From positions 62,001 through 126,000 of the forward strand of contig NZ_WPIN01000019.1 in the NCBI RefSeq assembly GCF_009754945.1: 64,000 nucleotides of DNA, in the 5' to 3' direction. The first letter of the stretch is position 1. The number at the start of each line of letters is the position of its first letter. The translations under genes were made by a program, and so were the position numbers. The notes below the pieces were generated by a model. That model was given only the letters and a program-made list of their open reading frames with translations, searched no databases and was not told the DNA's origin. Source of the stretch: Spirosoma arboris. GTDB lineage: Bacteria > Bacteroidota > Bacteroidia > Cytophagales > Spirosomataceae. Positions 16,245 through 24,627 of this stretch are shown piece after piece.

Positions 16245-17518
16245 TGGTGGGCAGTCTGTTGAGCTTCTTGTTGGGCGATTAATAACTCCAATTCAACTTT
16301 AAGAGTCGGGGAAAGGTAATCGCTGTTCTCATCGTAAATCGCCTGCAAAGCATCTTTCATTTCGGTTGGCTTATCACCAAGCGTAGCTAGTACGTTATTG
16401 ACCTGAGCAATAATCCCATCAGCAATGTCAGAATATTCATTGTTCAGCTCGAAGTGCGACATCATCAAATCCGAATAACTCCGGCCCGCCGTCTCTTCAC
16501 TAATACGACTTTCTTTCGTCGTCAAATCAAAAATTGTAGCATTCTTGATACTGGCAATTACAGCCGGTGAATGTGTAGCCGCAATGAATTGAATGTTTGG
16601 AAATAAGCTGGTTAGTAATGGCAAAACCTGCTCTTGTAATTGTAGGTGCAAATGCGTTTCCGGTTCATCAATTAGGACAATGCCGCAGGGGTTGTAACTG
16701 TAGTCATTGACTTGTTTACGGATGAGATCAACGCGCATGAACAAGTCCATTAAAATGCTAAGTAAGGCAGAAAACCCCTCAGATAAAACGTCAAATGTAA
16801 GTTGGCGGCCATCAGATAATTGAAGAAAGAATTCAAAGTTTTCTCGGACAAAAACTAAGCTCAAATTTTCATCTTCAAATATTGAACGAAAAGCAGTCGT
16901 GAGTTTACTAAAAAACGCTTCGGATTCAGAGAGTCGAGTTTTATCATTCTCTAGTTGATCAAAGGCTTGGTAAACCTTCTTATTTACCAAATACTGCTTA
17001 AACTGTTTAATAAAAGTTTCTGTGGAATCGCTATTTTGAAGTTCGTTTGTAAAATCTGTTTCCTTTGTAACAGTGCTAACCGGGCTTACTTCACTATTAC
17101 GCTTAGCCTTTAGATGGGAATATATAAGTTGAGTTTTATTTTGAGTCCAAATGGTGTCTACTGGAACTACATAAGTTGGCAGTATTCGTTCTAATTCTGA
17201 AAGTTTTGTTTTCCATGTCCGCACTGTTGAGTCATTCATCCCTTGTTTAGATGAGCGACTTTTAATACTAGATTTCAGCTCAGCAACTTGCTGAATTGGA
17301 TCTATCGCGCCGTTTAAAAAAGCCGTTTTTCCTCGCCAAGAAGAAATATGATTATTAATTATCCTCAAAATCGTACTCTTTCCCGATCCATTCTTCCCTG
17401 TCAAAATCAGATGACTAAACGGTTTGTAGTCGTGTAGCTCAATGTTGAAATCCTTATACGCGTAACAGTCGTTCACGTACAAGGATTTGATATAGGGAAA
17501 TTCTTCCGGCGTAATCAT
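16241..17518 (-). CDS. ptuA: ATPase of a Septu-like defence system (PtuA)
   Basis: A 425-residue ABC/SMC-type ATPase. Walker A is GKNGSGKST at 41-49, the signature-like segment LSEGFSALL is at 245-253, Walker B is GIVLIDEPETHLH at 279-291 and the His switch is AATHSPAVI at 313-321. Residues 85-240 are a charged helical insert. This is the OLD/PtuA arrangement: an ATPase without a TOPRIM nuclease, paired with a separate HNH protein. The DNA is visibly richer in A+T than flanking nadE and the transporter, which suggests recent acquisition. It follows nadE by 35 bases on the same strand. No reverse transcriptase is present, so this is not an obvious retron. Confidence 0.8.
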   Translation of the reverse strand: MITPEEFPYIKSLYVNDCYAYKDFNIELHDYKPFSHLILTGKNGSGKSTILRIINNHISSWRGKTAFLNGAIDPIQQVAELKSSIKSRSSKQGMNDSTVRTWKTKLSELERILPTYVVPVDTIWTQNKTQLIYSHLKAKRNSEVSPVSTVTKETDFTNELQNSDSTETFIKQFKQYLVNKKVYQAFDQLENDKTRLSESEAFFSKLTTAFRSIFEDENLSLVFVRENFEFFLQLSDGRQLTFDVLSEGFSALLSILMDLFMRVDLIRKQVNDYSYNPCGIVLIDEPETHLHLQLQEQVLPLLTSLFPNIQFIAATHSPAVIASIKNATIFDLTTKESRISEETAGRSYSDLMMSHFELNNEYSDIADGIIAQVNNVLATLGDKPTEMKDALQAIYDENSDYLSPTLKVELELLIAQQEAQQTAHQ

Positions 17519-17553
17519 AGATAACGGCTTTTCACAAAGTTACACGGGCTTAC

Positions 17554-19638
17554 CTAAAACCCAATCTTGCCTTTCCGCCCACTTGGCTTCTGCTCGTTTG
17601 CCCAGTCACGCATCTCGGCAATTTCTTTCTCGAAACCACCCGACAATATTGGGAAGCGGCACCATGAGCGTGGATCGAGGTTGTGGTCGTCGAGGTGGAA
17701 CGAGGGAGCATAGCGTTCGCGCTTCCATTGGTTTCGGCTCCAGAGTTTGAAAAACCGCTCAACCCAGACCAGCAACTTCTCCCGATCATGAACACCAGCA
17801 TAGCGAACTTCCACAAGTTTCAGAACTTCCACTGGCGGCTGTTTATCACGAATGGCGGCTTCTTCAATGGAATTCAGGACATCATAGGCCATCAGGTCGT
17901 CTTCGTCGGTTTGCTTTTTGTCTAGCGGTCGCAGTTCGGCGGTGGGTTGTAGGTTATTGACAGCGTGCAAGCCCTTGACCTTAATTAAGTCATCAGACGC
18001 GGTTGGCTCCATAACCGAACCAGTGCGGTCGGCGGGGGTCGATTCGTTTTTAACGTTCAGGCCAACCGTTTCGAGCCAGCGCAGCCAGCCCCGCAGAAAA
18101 TGCTTGTCGATACCAGTAATGGGCGAAATGCTGCCCGCGGTGTCGCCATCCATAGTTGCATAGCCAACGGCGGCTTCGGAACGGTTCGAAGTGGTGAGTA
18201 ACAAGGCATTATTGAGATTGGCCAGCATCCAGATGCTTGGAGCACGAACCCGCGCCTGAATATTTTGCAGCGCCAGATCATCGGTCTCCCAGGAAAGTTT
18301 TCGCCCTAACTGTTCCTCAATAAGTCCGCGATAGGTTTCGACCAGGCCGTTGATATTGATATTCATGAAGGTTGCTCCAATATCGTCGGCTAGTTCTTTC
18401 GCCGAATTGAACGTATCGTCCGACGAGTTTTCGGTGCCCTGATACATAACCGTCAAGAGCTTGCCTACCATTGCTTCGGATGATTCACAAGCCTGAAGCG
18501 CCTTTATATAACTGAGCTTTTTCTTAACACCCTCCAAACCAAGATTCTGCACAGCCATCCGAATCATTAGGGACACAAGTGCAGCAATAGCCGACGAATC
18601 AGCTCCTCCACTCAATGACAGCACATACCCTTGCGAACGACTTTTCCGCAGGTAATCAAACAGGCCGAGCGCAACCGCCCGTGCAAACTCTTCTTCTTTC
18701 AGATAACCGCCCCGTTCCCAGGCTTCGAGTTCGGCTTTCTGGATAACGGGCGCAATATCCGGCCAATCGAACCGATCCGACACACGCAGATTTGGGTAAG
18801 CGAGGGCGATATTACTTCGGTTTTGGGTCTGATTCAGGCGGGTAGCTTCTACGTCGACCACAGCCGGAACAATCAGAAAATCCTCGTAACTCAGGCGCGG
18901 CCCCGACACCAGCAATTCACCGTTGGAAGCCACCATCGCATCGCCGTCGTAAATCATTCGACCAGCTTCGTTGCCTAACATGTTGCTATACACGTAGCTA
19001 ACGCCAAACGCCCGTGACGCATCGACCACAAATCGTTCGCGTACCTGCGATTTGAGAAAAGCAAAGTGGCTGGCGGTCGGGTTCAGGATAATATCGACTC
19101 CGCGCTCATACAACATCCGGCCCGGCCGGTTAGCGACCCAGGCATCTTCGCAAATCTCAAAACCAATCCGAATACCTGACAGATCGAATACGACATCCCC
19201 AAAAGGATACGAGAAATCCCCGATTTTGATCTCATCCCGAACATAAGGATTCCAGGGCTGAAACCAGCGTGTTTCGTAGTGAACGCCGTTATTTGCCAGG
19301 TTCTGCTTTACAGCAAAGCCCAGAATTCGCTTATTGGCAATTAGACAGGCCGTATCGTATGTGCGGTTGTTGTGCCGCAACGGCAGTCCCACAGCCACGG
19401 CAATGTCATTCGTGTATTGAACAATATCCAGCAACGAAGCAATGGATTGATCGATGGTATTCTGTGCAAAAAAGGCATCCTCGCAGCCATAGCCCGAAAT
19501 GCATAATTCGGTCAAACACAGCAGACTCACGTCTTGTCGCTGAGCTTCCTCAATGGCATTGATAATGTTTTTCTTATTGTGTTCCCAGTCAAGCGGGATT
19601 TGATTCAGGACACCAGCGGCAACTTTAAGGAGTTTCAT
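17554..19638 (-). CDS. nadE: Glutamine-dependent NAD+ synthetase
   Basis: A 694-residue two-domain enzyme that makes NAD+ from deamido-NAD+ with glutamine as nitrogen donor. The N-terminal nitrilase-like glutaminase domain (1-300) carries the Glu in CLTELCISGYGCED, the Lys region near VKQNLANNGVHYE and the nucleophile Cys in GFEICEDAW. The C-terminal synthetase domain has the PP-loop SLSGGADSS and downstream AVGYATMDGDTAGSISPI. The length is usual for this fused form. A short run of GAATGAGT-like direct repeats lies just upstream of the start. The Septu genes follow immediately. pncB, another NAD-salvage gene, is elsewhere in the window (37621). Confidence 0.95.
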   Translation of the reverse strand: MKLLKVAAGVLNQIPLDWEHNKKNIINAIEEAQRQDVSLLCLTELCISGYGCEDAFFAQNTIDQSIASLLDIVQYTNDIAVAVGLPLRHNNRTYDTACLIANKRILGFAVKQNLANNGVHYETRWFQPWNPYVRDEIKIGDFSYPFGDVVFDLSGIRIGFEICEDAWVANRPGRMLYERGVDIILNPTASHFAFLKSQVRERFVVDASRAFGVSYVYSNMLGNEAGRMIYDGDAMVASNGELLVSGPRLSYEDFLIVPAVVDVEATRLNQTQNRSNIALAYPNLRVSDRFDWPDIAPVIQKAELEAWERGGYLKEEEFARAVALGLFDYLRKSRSQGYVLSLSGGADSSAIAALVSLMIRMAVQNLGLEGVKKKLSYIKALQACESSEAMVGKLLTVMYQGTENSSDDTFNSAKELADDIGATFMNININGLVETYRGLIEEQLGRKLSWETDDLALQNIQARVRAPSIWMLANLNNALLLTTSNRSEAAVGYATMDGDTAGSISPITGIDKHFLRGWLRWLETVGLNVKNESTPADRTGSVMEPTASDDLIKVKGLHAVNNLQPTAELRPLDKKQTDEDDLMAYDVLNSIEEAAIRDKQPPVEVLKLVEVRYAGVHDREKLLVWVERFFKLWSRNQWKRERYAPSFHLDDHNLDPRSWCRFPILSGGFEKEIAEMRDWANEQKPSGRKGKIGF

Positions 19639-19807
19639 GTATTAATGGCGAATGAGTGAATGAGTAAATGAGCGAATTGCCTAATGGCAGTGATTTGCCC
19701 AAAGCTCAGTTCTGCATGAACTATACGCGTCTGTATGAGTAACAAAGATGGGGCGAAAATAGGTTTAGTTTGCTAGAAACTGGGTTAATGGAATCGAAGA
19801 TGGCTTA

Positions 19808-19840
19808 TTGATGCATCGGCCGTAAGTTTTGCTATATTTG
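19808..19840 (+). promoter_or_regulatory. Bacteroidota promoter with predicted leaderless start
   Basis: TTG at 19808-19810 is followed after 22 bases by TATATTTG at 19833-19840, a full consensus pair within the allowed 17-23 spacing. Only three bases separate it from the ATG at 19844, so the transcript is predicted to begin at the start codon. Confidence 0.6.
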
Positions 19841-19843
19841 GAT

Positions 19844-20071
19844 ATGCGTAATTATCAGGAGTATATCAGTTTGAATCCCGAAATTCGTTTCGGCAAGCCT
19901 TGCATCAAAGGTACTCGTATTGCCGTGCAGGATATTCTAAGCTGGCTGGCGTCGGGCATGACGAATGACGAAATTCTGGACGATTTCCCAGAGTTAACAA
20001 TCGATCACATTCGGGCGGCACTAGCCTTTGCGGCTGATAGTGAACGCCGTACCCGTTTGATTGCAGCCTAA
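19844..20071 (+). CDS. DUF433-family antitoxin-like DNA-binding protein
   Basis: The protein has 75 residues from the ATG at 19844. It matches the DUF433 pattern: ISLNPEIRFGKPCIKGTRI, then VQDILSWLASGMTNDEIL and LTIDHIRAALAFAA. This family is a small helix-turn-helix protein that is commonly the upstream partner of a DUF5615 PIN-like gene and is treated as a VapB-like antitoxin. The stop TAA overlaps the next ATG by one base. The promoter at 19808-19840 lies immediately upstream. A TTG 15 bases earlier would extend the frame into the promoter and is rejected. Confidence 0.9.
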   Translation: MRNYQEYISLNPEIRFGKPCIKGTRIAVQDILSWLASGMTNDEILDDFPELTIDHIRAALAFAADSERRTRLIAA

Positions 20072-20403
20072 TGCAAATTCTACTTGACGCTAATTTGTCT
20101 TATCGTTTAGTAAAGAAATTAGCGGATATATTCTCTGACTGCCTACACGTTACCCGAACAGGCCTACCGATTCCTGCAGAAGATATTGCCATCTGGCAAT
20201 GGGCGCGCATGAATAACCAAATCATCATCACGAACGACGACTATTACAATCTAGCCAATACATACGGCTTCCCTCCGAAAGTTGTTTTATTGAGAATGGG
20301 CAATCAGTCGTCAGCAAGTGTTTTCGAAACTCTGCAAAAGCATATCGATGATCTTCAAAAATTGAACGAATCAGACGAATACGGCATGCTGGAGTTATTT
20401 TAA
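20071..20403 (+). CDS. DUF5615 PIN-like toxin
   Basis: A 110-residue PIN-like protein: MQILLDANLSYRLVKKL holds the N-terminal Asp pair region, and MNNQIIITNDDYYNLA holds the central TNDDD-like acidic motif. These are the usual signs of the DUF5615 family, predicted ribonucleases partnered with DUF433 proteins. It is translationally coupled to the upstream antitoxin by a one-base overlap. It converges with the RNA-repair cassette 41 bases away. Whether it is an active toxin is not shown by the sequence. Confidence 0.88.
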   Translation: MQILLDANLSYRLVKKLADIFSDCLHVTRTGLPIPAEDIAIWQWARMNNQIIITNDDYYNLANTYGFPPKVVLLRMGNQSSASVFETLQKHIDDLQKLNESDEYGMLELF

Positions 20404-20444
20404 CGGCTAGGCAATCAAAGTCGATGAAATCCGAATAAGCCTCC

Positions 20445-21428
20445 TTAAAAATCCCCATAATCCACCTGTACGCACGTTAGTCCTAGCGTTCGTCGCCACA
20501 TATCTACTACTTGCTGGCGGTCGTCTACTACGAGTTCGACGTAGCATTTACCCAGAATGTGTTGCTCAAACAGCTCATGTTTAATAATCGAATCCTTGCG
20601 GTTATCATTTTGAGGGCGCATAAATAATTGATAATCTGGCGCTGTGGATTCGGCCGCCGTGGATTCGGACTGCCAGCCAAAATGCTGATTAAGCCAGGCC
20701 GTAGTTTCGGGTCGGCAAACGGTGTCTCGTCCTGAAAAGAAGATGATCTGATAACCCGATATCTTCAACGATTTTACCAGATTGATAATCGGCCATTTAG
20801 GGGTATCCTCGCCTACCCGATGCCAGTCGAACGGAAAGCGACCACCGTTGACTCGGTCAACCATTTTAGCTACGGTTCCATCAATATCGACCAATACGCA
20901 ACGCGGCAATGCCTCGTCCTGTTCTCGTTGGAAAACAGGATTCCTCGTCAGGATTTCGGTCTGAAATTTGAAATTCTTCTTAAGCATACCAAGTTGTTCA
21001 GCCTGTTTCCGAATCACGGCCTCCCCTACTGAATCGAGTCGGTACCGATCCCGCTGGATGCATTCATCTACCGGAACGTCGATTAGTTTGTAGTTGATTT
21101 CAACCTCATCGAAATGACCAGAAAGTAGTTTTCGAAACTCGTTGATGTAACTCAGTTTCAGGGTTGTGTTGTCGATCAGTATGTGCCAACCTCGCGCTAA
21201 TCCGTCCAGGATGGCCGTTTTCTGCAACTCATTAACGATATTTTCAATCCGGTTCTTCTCCTTGTCGGGCCAAGTTGCCCAGAATTCACTAAGCGATACG
21301 GACAATAGACTACGACGGAGATCGTCGCGATTGACGCGCAGCCAATTTGGGGTTTCGGCACAAAACTGTTTGGCAAAGGTTGATTTACCGCTTCCACTCA
21401 GGCCGGTTAAAATTAGGACTTGTTTCAT
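20445..21428 (-). CDS. T4 Pnkp-like polynucleotide kinase / 3'-phosphatase
   Basis: A 327-residue bifunctional end-healing enzyme. The kinase P-loop is GLSGSGKST at 9-17, and VNRDDLRRS at 32-40 puts Asp35 and Arg38 at the same numbers as the T4 Pnkp active-site residues. Arg126 also coincides. The C-terminal HAD phosphatase has DIDGT with Asp181 and Asp183, and later FFSGRDTVC and LVVDDRQQV. It should phosphorylate 5'-OH ends and remove 3' or 2',3'-cyclic phosphates, preparing RNA breaks for sealing. The RNA ligase gene lies 18 bases upstream on the same strand, which forms a complete repair cassette. Confidence 0.9.
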   Translation of the reverse strand: MKQVLILTGLSGSGKSTFAKQFCAETPNWLRVNRDDLRRSLLSVSLSEFWATWPDKEKNRIENIVNELQKTAILDGLARGWHILIDNTTLKLSYINEFRKLLSGHFDEVEINYKLIDVPVDECIQRDRYRLDSVGEAVIRKQAEQLGMLKKNFKFQTEILTRNPVFQREQDEALPRCVLVDIDGTVAKMVDRVNGGRFPFDWHRVGEDTPKWPIINLVKSLKISGYQIIFFSGRDTVCRPETTAWLNQHFGWQSESTAAESTAPDYQLFMRPQNDNRKDSIIKHELFEQHILGKCYVELVVDDRQQVVDMWRRTLGLTCVQVDYGDF

Positions 21429-21446
21429 TTGCTGTCTTGGCCCAGG

Positions 21447-22469
21447 CTAATTGTCATCGGCTTTAAAGGCCTTCTGAAATGTTGGGCGAATGTGTTTCCA
21501 GATGATAGAATCGTAAGGTTTGTTATCTAACATTTTGAACAGAACCGACGGATAGCGTTGCGTCTGGTAGTAAAAGGCGTTTTCTTTTCGGTCGCCGAGA
21601 TCTTGAAAAGCAGCACGACATTCATTGTCAATCTGGACATACTGCGTTTCCAGCTGTGATTTCGTTTGCTTCACCCAGGCATAAAATTCGTCGGGAACGG
21701 CTTCAAGAAGTTCGTCCAGCGATTTTCCGGCGGCAAGATACTCCCAGATGGCCACGTTCGAGACGCCGGTCATGATTCGATGGAGACGCACGTATTCGGC
21801 CAGTTTGATTTTTACGCGCAACCCGCTCTCGAATTTCACAACAAACCCTTCTCGATTGAATTCATCACCCGTTGATAGCATCCGAAAATCGGCGATACTA
21901 TCGTAGCGTTTCACTACTGGAAATCCCAAGTCGTCGGGCAGATTTTCATCTTGCCCTGTTTCGTTGTCAATTACGGCCAGCAGAACAAGATCATCCAAAT
22001 CAGCGTAGTCAACTACGATCCGATTTTCAGGGTAAATGATCTCGAATAGGTACGTTTTCGACCGATCAAGTCGATCAAATGTATGCGCATAACGGTCGTA
22101 TAACACTTTTGTACCACGCTGCGATTGTTCACTTGTGAACGAACCACGCGTTGCTAAATAGGGTCGATCATTAAGCCAATACAGGATTCCCAATGAACCA
22201 TCCATCTTTTCGTATACGTCAAATGGTTCAACTGGAATTTCGTTGGGATCATGTTCTTCAAGATTAAAAAACTTGCGAAATGGACGCGCTACCACCTGCC
22301 CGGCAGCATCGAGAATCAGTCCACGGCAGGTCAGCGTCCAGTCATTCCAAAGTCGCTCGTACTGCGTTTTGGGTGCGTAATTGTAAATAAAGAGATCGAC
22401 CGTCGGGTGCTTCTGCACAGAAATATACCGATCGGCGATTAGTTGATGAAGTTCGTTTAAGGATTGCAT
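21447..22469 (-). CDS. T4 Rnl1-like RNA ligase
   Basis: A 340-residue member of the covalent nucleotidyltransferase superfamily. Motif I is EKMDGS with Lys88 as AMP acceptor. The upstream segment TCRGLILDAAGQVVARPF is typical of Rnl1-type ligases. Motif III is near YLFEIIYPENRIV, motif IV EGFVVKF at 207-213 and motif V VKIKLAEY around 219-226. It should seal 3'-OH/5'-phosphate RNA ends. The C-terminal 110 residues are a helical domain as in T4 Rnl1. With the kinase-phosphatase encoded next, it could repair RNAs cut by anticodon nucleases. Confidence 0.9.
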   Translation of the reverse strand: MQSLNELHQLIADRYISVQKHPTVDLFIYNYAPKTQYERLWNDWTLTCRGLILDAAGQVVARPFRKFFNLEEHDPNEIPVEPFDVYEKMDGSLGILYWLNDRPYLATRGSFTSEQSQRGTKVLYDRYAHTFDRLDRSKTYLFEIIYPENRIVVDYADLDDLVLLAVIDNETGQDENLPDDLGFPVVKRYDSIADFRMLSTGDEFNREGFVVKFESGLRVKIKLAEYVRLHRIMTGVSNVAIWEYLAAGKSLDELLEAVPDEFYAWVKQTKSQLETQYVQIDNECRAAFQDLGDRKENAFYYQTQRYPSVLFKMLDNKPYDSIIWKHIRPTFQKAFKADDN

Positions 22470-22473
22470 GGAT

Positions 22474-22512
22474 AAAAAAAGCCCGGCATTCTGATGAGGA
22501 AGCCGGGCTTAT
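22474..22512 (-). terminator. Rho-independent terminator between DUF5690 gene and RNA ligase gene
   Basis: GCCCGGC and GCCGGGC form a strong stem, and on the minus strand it is followed by seven T. It lies a few bases upstream of the RNA-ligase start and 170 bases past the end of the DUF5690 gene. The 170-base stretch between (22513-22682) has no convincing gene; a short RNA ending at this terminator is possible. Confidence 0.85.
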
Positions 22513-22682
22513 AAGTATGGTTTGATTCGTTGCGTTTTTGTTGTCGTCAACAACCTGACCAGTTTGCCCAATACCTCCGGCTACCATCCTGTTTGGGGCG
22601 GTAATTGGTTAGTATTGACTGTGTAAACTGATGCATGATTAGTTCGTATTGCGGATGCAATAGTACGAAATTACGGTTGATT

Positions 22683-23969
22683 TTAAGCAATACTTTCTTC
22701 CCGAACAACAACCACTATTTCCTGAAAACGCCTTCTGAAATACATAAATGAAGCGATGACCAGCAACATATACAACACAGCCATGATGTAGGCTCCATAC
22801 ATGAAAAATTCGCGGTAACTGATGTTGGCGTGCCCGAAGTTCTTATAAAGAAGGACCGACACGCTGCCCAGATAACCATACCAATCGGCCAGCGTTACGA
22901 TGAAGCCTACCGTACTCACGTAGCGGAACGAGGCAATCAACCGCTCGAAATAGAGACCATTGCAGGGTACATAAGCCATATACAAGCCTAAGCCCGTCAG
23001 CAAAAACCAGTTACCCGGCGAAAGCGTATCGATTGAATAAGCATAGGTACTCAAACCGACCATTGCTCCACCCGCCAGCATTAGTCCGTTGAGCAGAGTA
23101 AATGCCCGAAAATTATCGGTTACCCGCTGAAGAAGGGCCATGACAATCAGGATTCCAACGGCCACCATTGTTTCGGTTTTGGCGAAAATGCCAGGATTGT
23201 CAACGCCCGCATCTTTCAGGATTTCGGGGCCGAAATTATCCCGAAAATCACGGAAGGCTGATAGTAATACATAAGACAGGATCAGCAAAATCAGGCCGGG
23301 TCTAAAGCTCCCAACAAAAGCGCTTCGTTCGTCGGCATCCATCGGTCTGCGTTCGGTGCGGAGGGCGCGGTCTTCGTCGGTAGGTGGTGGTAGTAGCGTC
23401 ATGGCGTAGATCGACACGAGCATCGGCAAAACGAATAAGGAACCCGTTACAAACGGTAACCAGAATTCAGATACCCCCCAGGCGCTTTTGATCGTCAAAG
23501 CCACTGTTTTGACAAAACCTGATGCGAAAATAAACGAAGCGGTTAAGCCAGCTACGAGCGCATCCGTTTGACGGCGACCTTCTAAAAAGCCAAGCATGGT
23601 GCCATACACCAGACCAAGCGGCAGACCATTCAGAAACAGAAAGACGATGTTATACGGAGCTGGAACCAGCGCAAATCCGAGTAAAGCTGAGAGCGCAACG
23701 GCCACAAAGAAGAGAATATTGATAGCCCGACGTCCCGGCGACATTTCCGAAACCACCTTTACCCCAATGCCTTTCGATACCGCGTAACCAAATACCTGCG
23801 CCGTAACGAGCCAGATTTTATAGCTGATGCCCGCAAAGAACATGCCTTCGAAGGTAGTTGCCGTAATGCCCCTTCGAAAGGCGTACATGCAGGCGTAGGT
23901 GCAAAAAGCGGCTGTTGCACCGAAAATAACAAAGGTGGTTGGGTTGCGCAGAAAAGCGGGAGAACGCAT
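22683..23969 (-). CDS. DUF5690-family MFS-like membrane transporter
   Basis: A 428-residue integral membrane protein with about twelve helices. Its opening RNPTTFVIFGATAAFCTYACMY and internal segments resemble the DUF5690 group of major-facilitator proteins, which I know mainly from Bacteroidota. The C-terminus is basic (FRRRFQEIVVVVREE). It is the last gene of a same-strand series with the PhnZ-like gene, two phosphoesterases and SusD/SusC, so it is the likely inner-membrane permease for the compound released by those enzymes (inference). The family call is from memory of sequence character, not a search. Confidence 0.75.
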   Translation of the reverse strand: MRSPAFLRNPTTFVIFGATAAFCTYACMYAFRRGITATTFEGMFFAGISYKIWLVTAQVFGYAVSKGIGVKVVSEMSPGRRAINILFFVAVALSALLGFALVPAPYNIVFLFLNGLPLGLVYGTMLGFLEGRRQTDALVAGLTASFIFASGFVKTVALTIKSAWGVSEFWLPFVTGSLFVLPMLVSIYAMTLLPPPTDEDRALRTERRPMDADERSAFVGSFRPGLILLILSYVLLSAFRDFRDNFGPEILKDAGVDNPGIFAKTETMVAVGILIVMALLQRVTDNFRAFTLLNGLMLAGGAMVGLSTYAYSIDTLSPGNWFLLTGLGLYMAYVPCNGLYFERLIASFRYVSTVGFIVTLADWYGYLGSVSVLLYKNFGHANISYREFFMYGAYIMAVLYMLLVIASFMYFRRRFQEIVVVVREESIA

Positions 23970-24062
23970 AGATTTTTGTTATGCTAGCAAGAAGGTATTA
24001 TTGATGAAGCATGACAAAATAGCGAATAAGTCCGAATGCGCAACAAGCATCACCCGCGTAAC

Positions 24063-24623
24063 TTAATGCCAAGAGTCGGCCTCGTATCCAGCGCATCGTT
24101 GGCAGATGGCTAAGTAATGCGCCATGTCGGGAGTAGGCAAACCGGGTATTTTGGCCTGTTCATCCCAGCCCCGGACCTGTAGAATCTCCCGGAAATAAGG
24201 ATTCGTCTCAAACGCCAGGGCCTCCCCCGCTTTCATCGGGCCGCCCTGAAATTCCAGCGTTTTTACACTCGCTTCCGACAATCGGGCGAAGTATTCTGGT
24301 TTTTTATACACCAGATATCGCTTGGCATTCACGTGATGCTCAATCAGTTGACCTACTTTTTCCGAAAAACCCATCTCACGCAGATAATCAGCACCGAGTT
24401 TTTCGTGGTCAACGGTGCCATAGCCATCCATGTAGCCCCCAGCTAATTCGGGGGGTAAAAGGTGGCCAATATCGTGCAGAAAAGCGGCCGCTACTGTTTC
24501 CTCATCAGCACCGGCCTTCTCGGCCAATTGAGCGCATTGCAGGGCGTGTTCAAGTTGGGTTACAGGCTCGCCATAATAGGCGTCGTCTCCACTCTGAGCG
24601 AATAAATTGGCAATGACTTGCAT
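24063..24623 (-). CDS. PhnZ-like HD-domain mixed-valence diiron oxygenase (phosphonate-associated)
   Basis: The protein has 186 residues from MQVIANLF at 24623. An upstream in-frame start would overlap the phosphoesterase gene and is rejected. The metal ligands follow PhnZ with an offset of about eight: His26 in QLEHALQCA, His50-Asp51 in FLHDIGHLL, His73 in TVDHEKLG and His96/97 in LIEHHVNAKRYL. The substrate-sensing Tyr-x-x-Glu of PhnZ is present in AYYGEPVTQ. PhnZ oxidatively cleaves the C-P bond of 2-amino-1-hydroxyethylphosphonate. No PhnY-type hydroxylase is seen in the window, so the substrate may already be hydroxylated or may differ. Four bases separate it from the upstream gene. Confidence 0.85.
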   Translation of the reverse strand: MQVIANLFAQSGDDAYYGEPVTQLEHALQCAQLAEKAGADEETVAAAFLHDIGHLLPPELAGGYMDGYGTVDHEKLGADYLREMGFSEKVGQLIEHHVNAKRYLVYKKPEYFARLSEASVKTLEFQGGPMKAGEALAFETNPYFREILQVRGWDEQAKIPGLPTPDMAHYLAICQRCAGYEADSWH

Positions 24624-24627
24624 AGCA

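Noticed and set aside
15621..17518. Retron of the PtuAB-effector type
   Set aside because: No reverse transcriptase or structured non-coding RNA is present next to the two genes; a plain Septu-like system is simpler.
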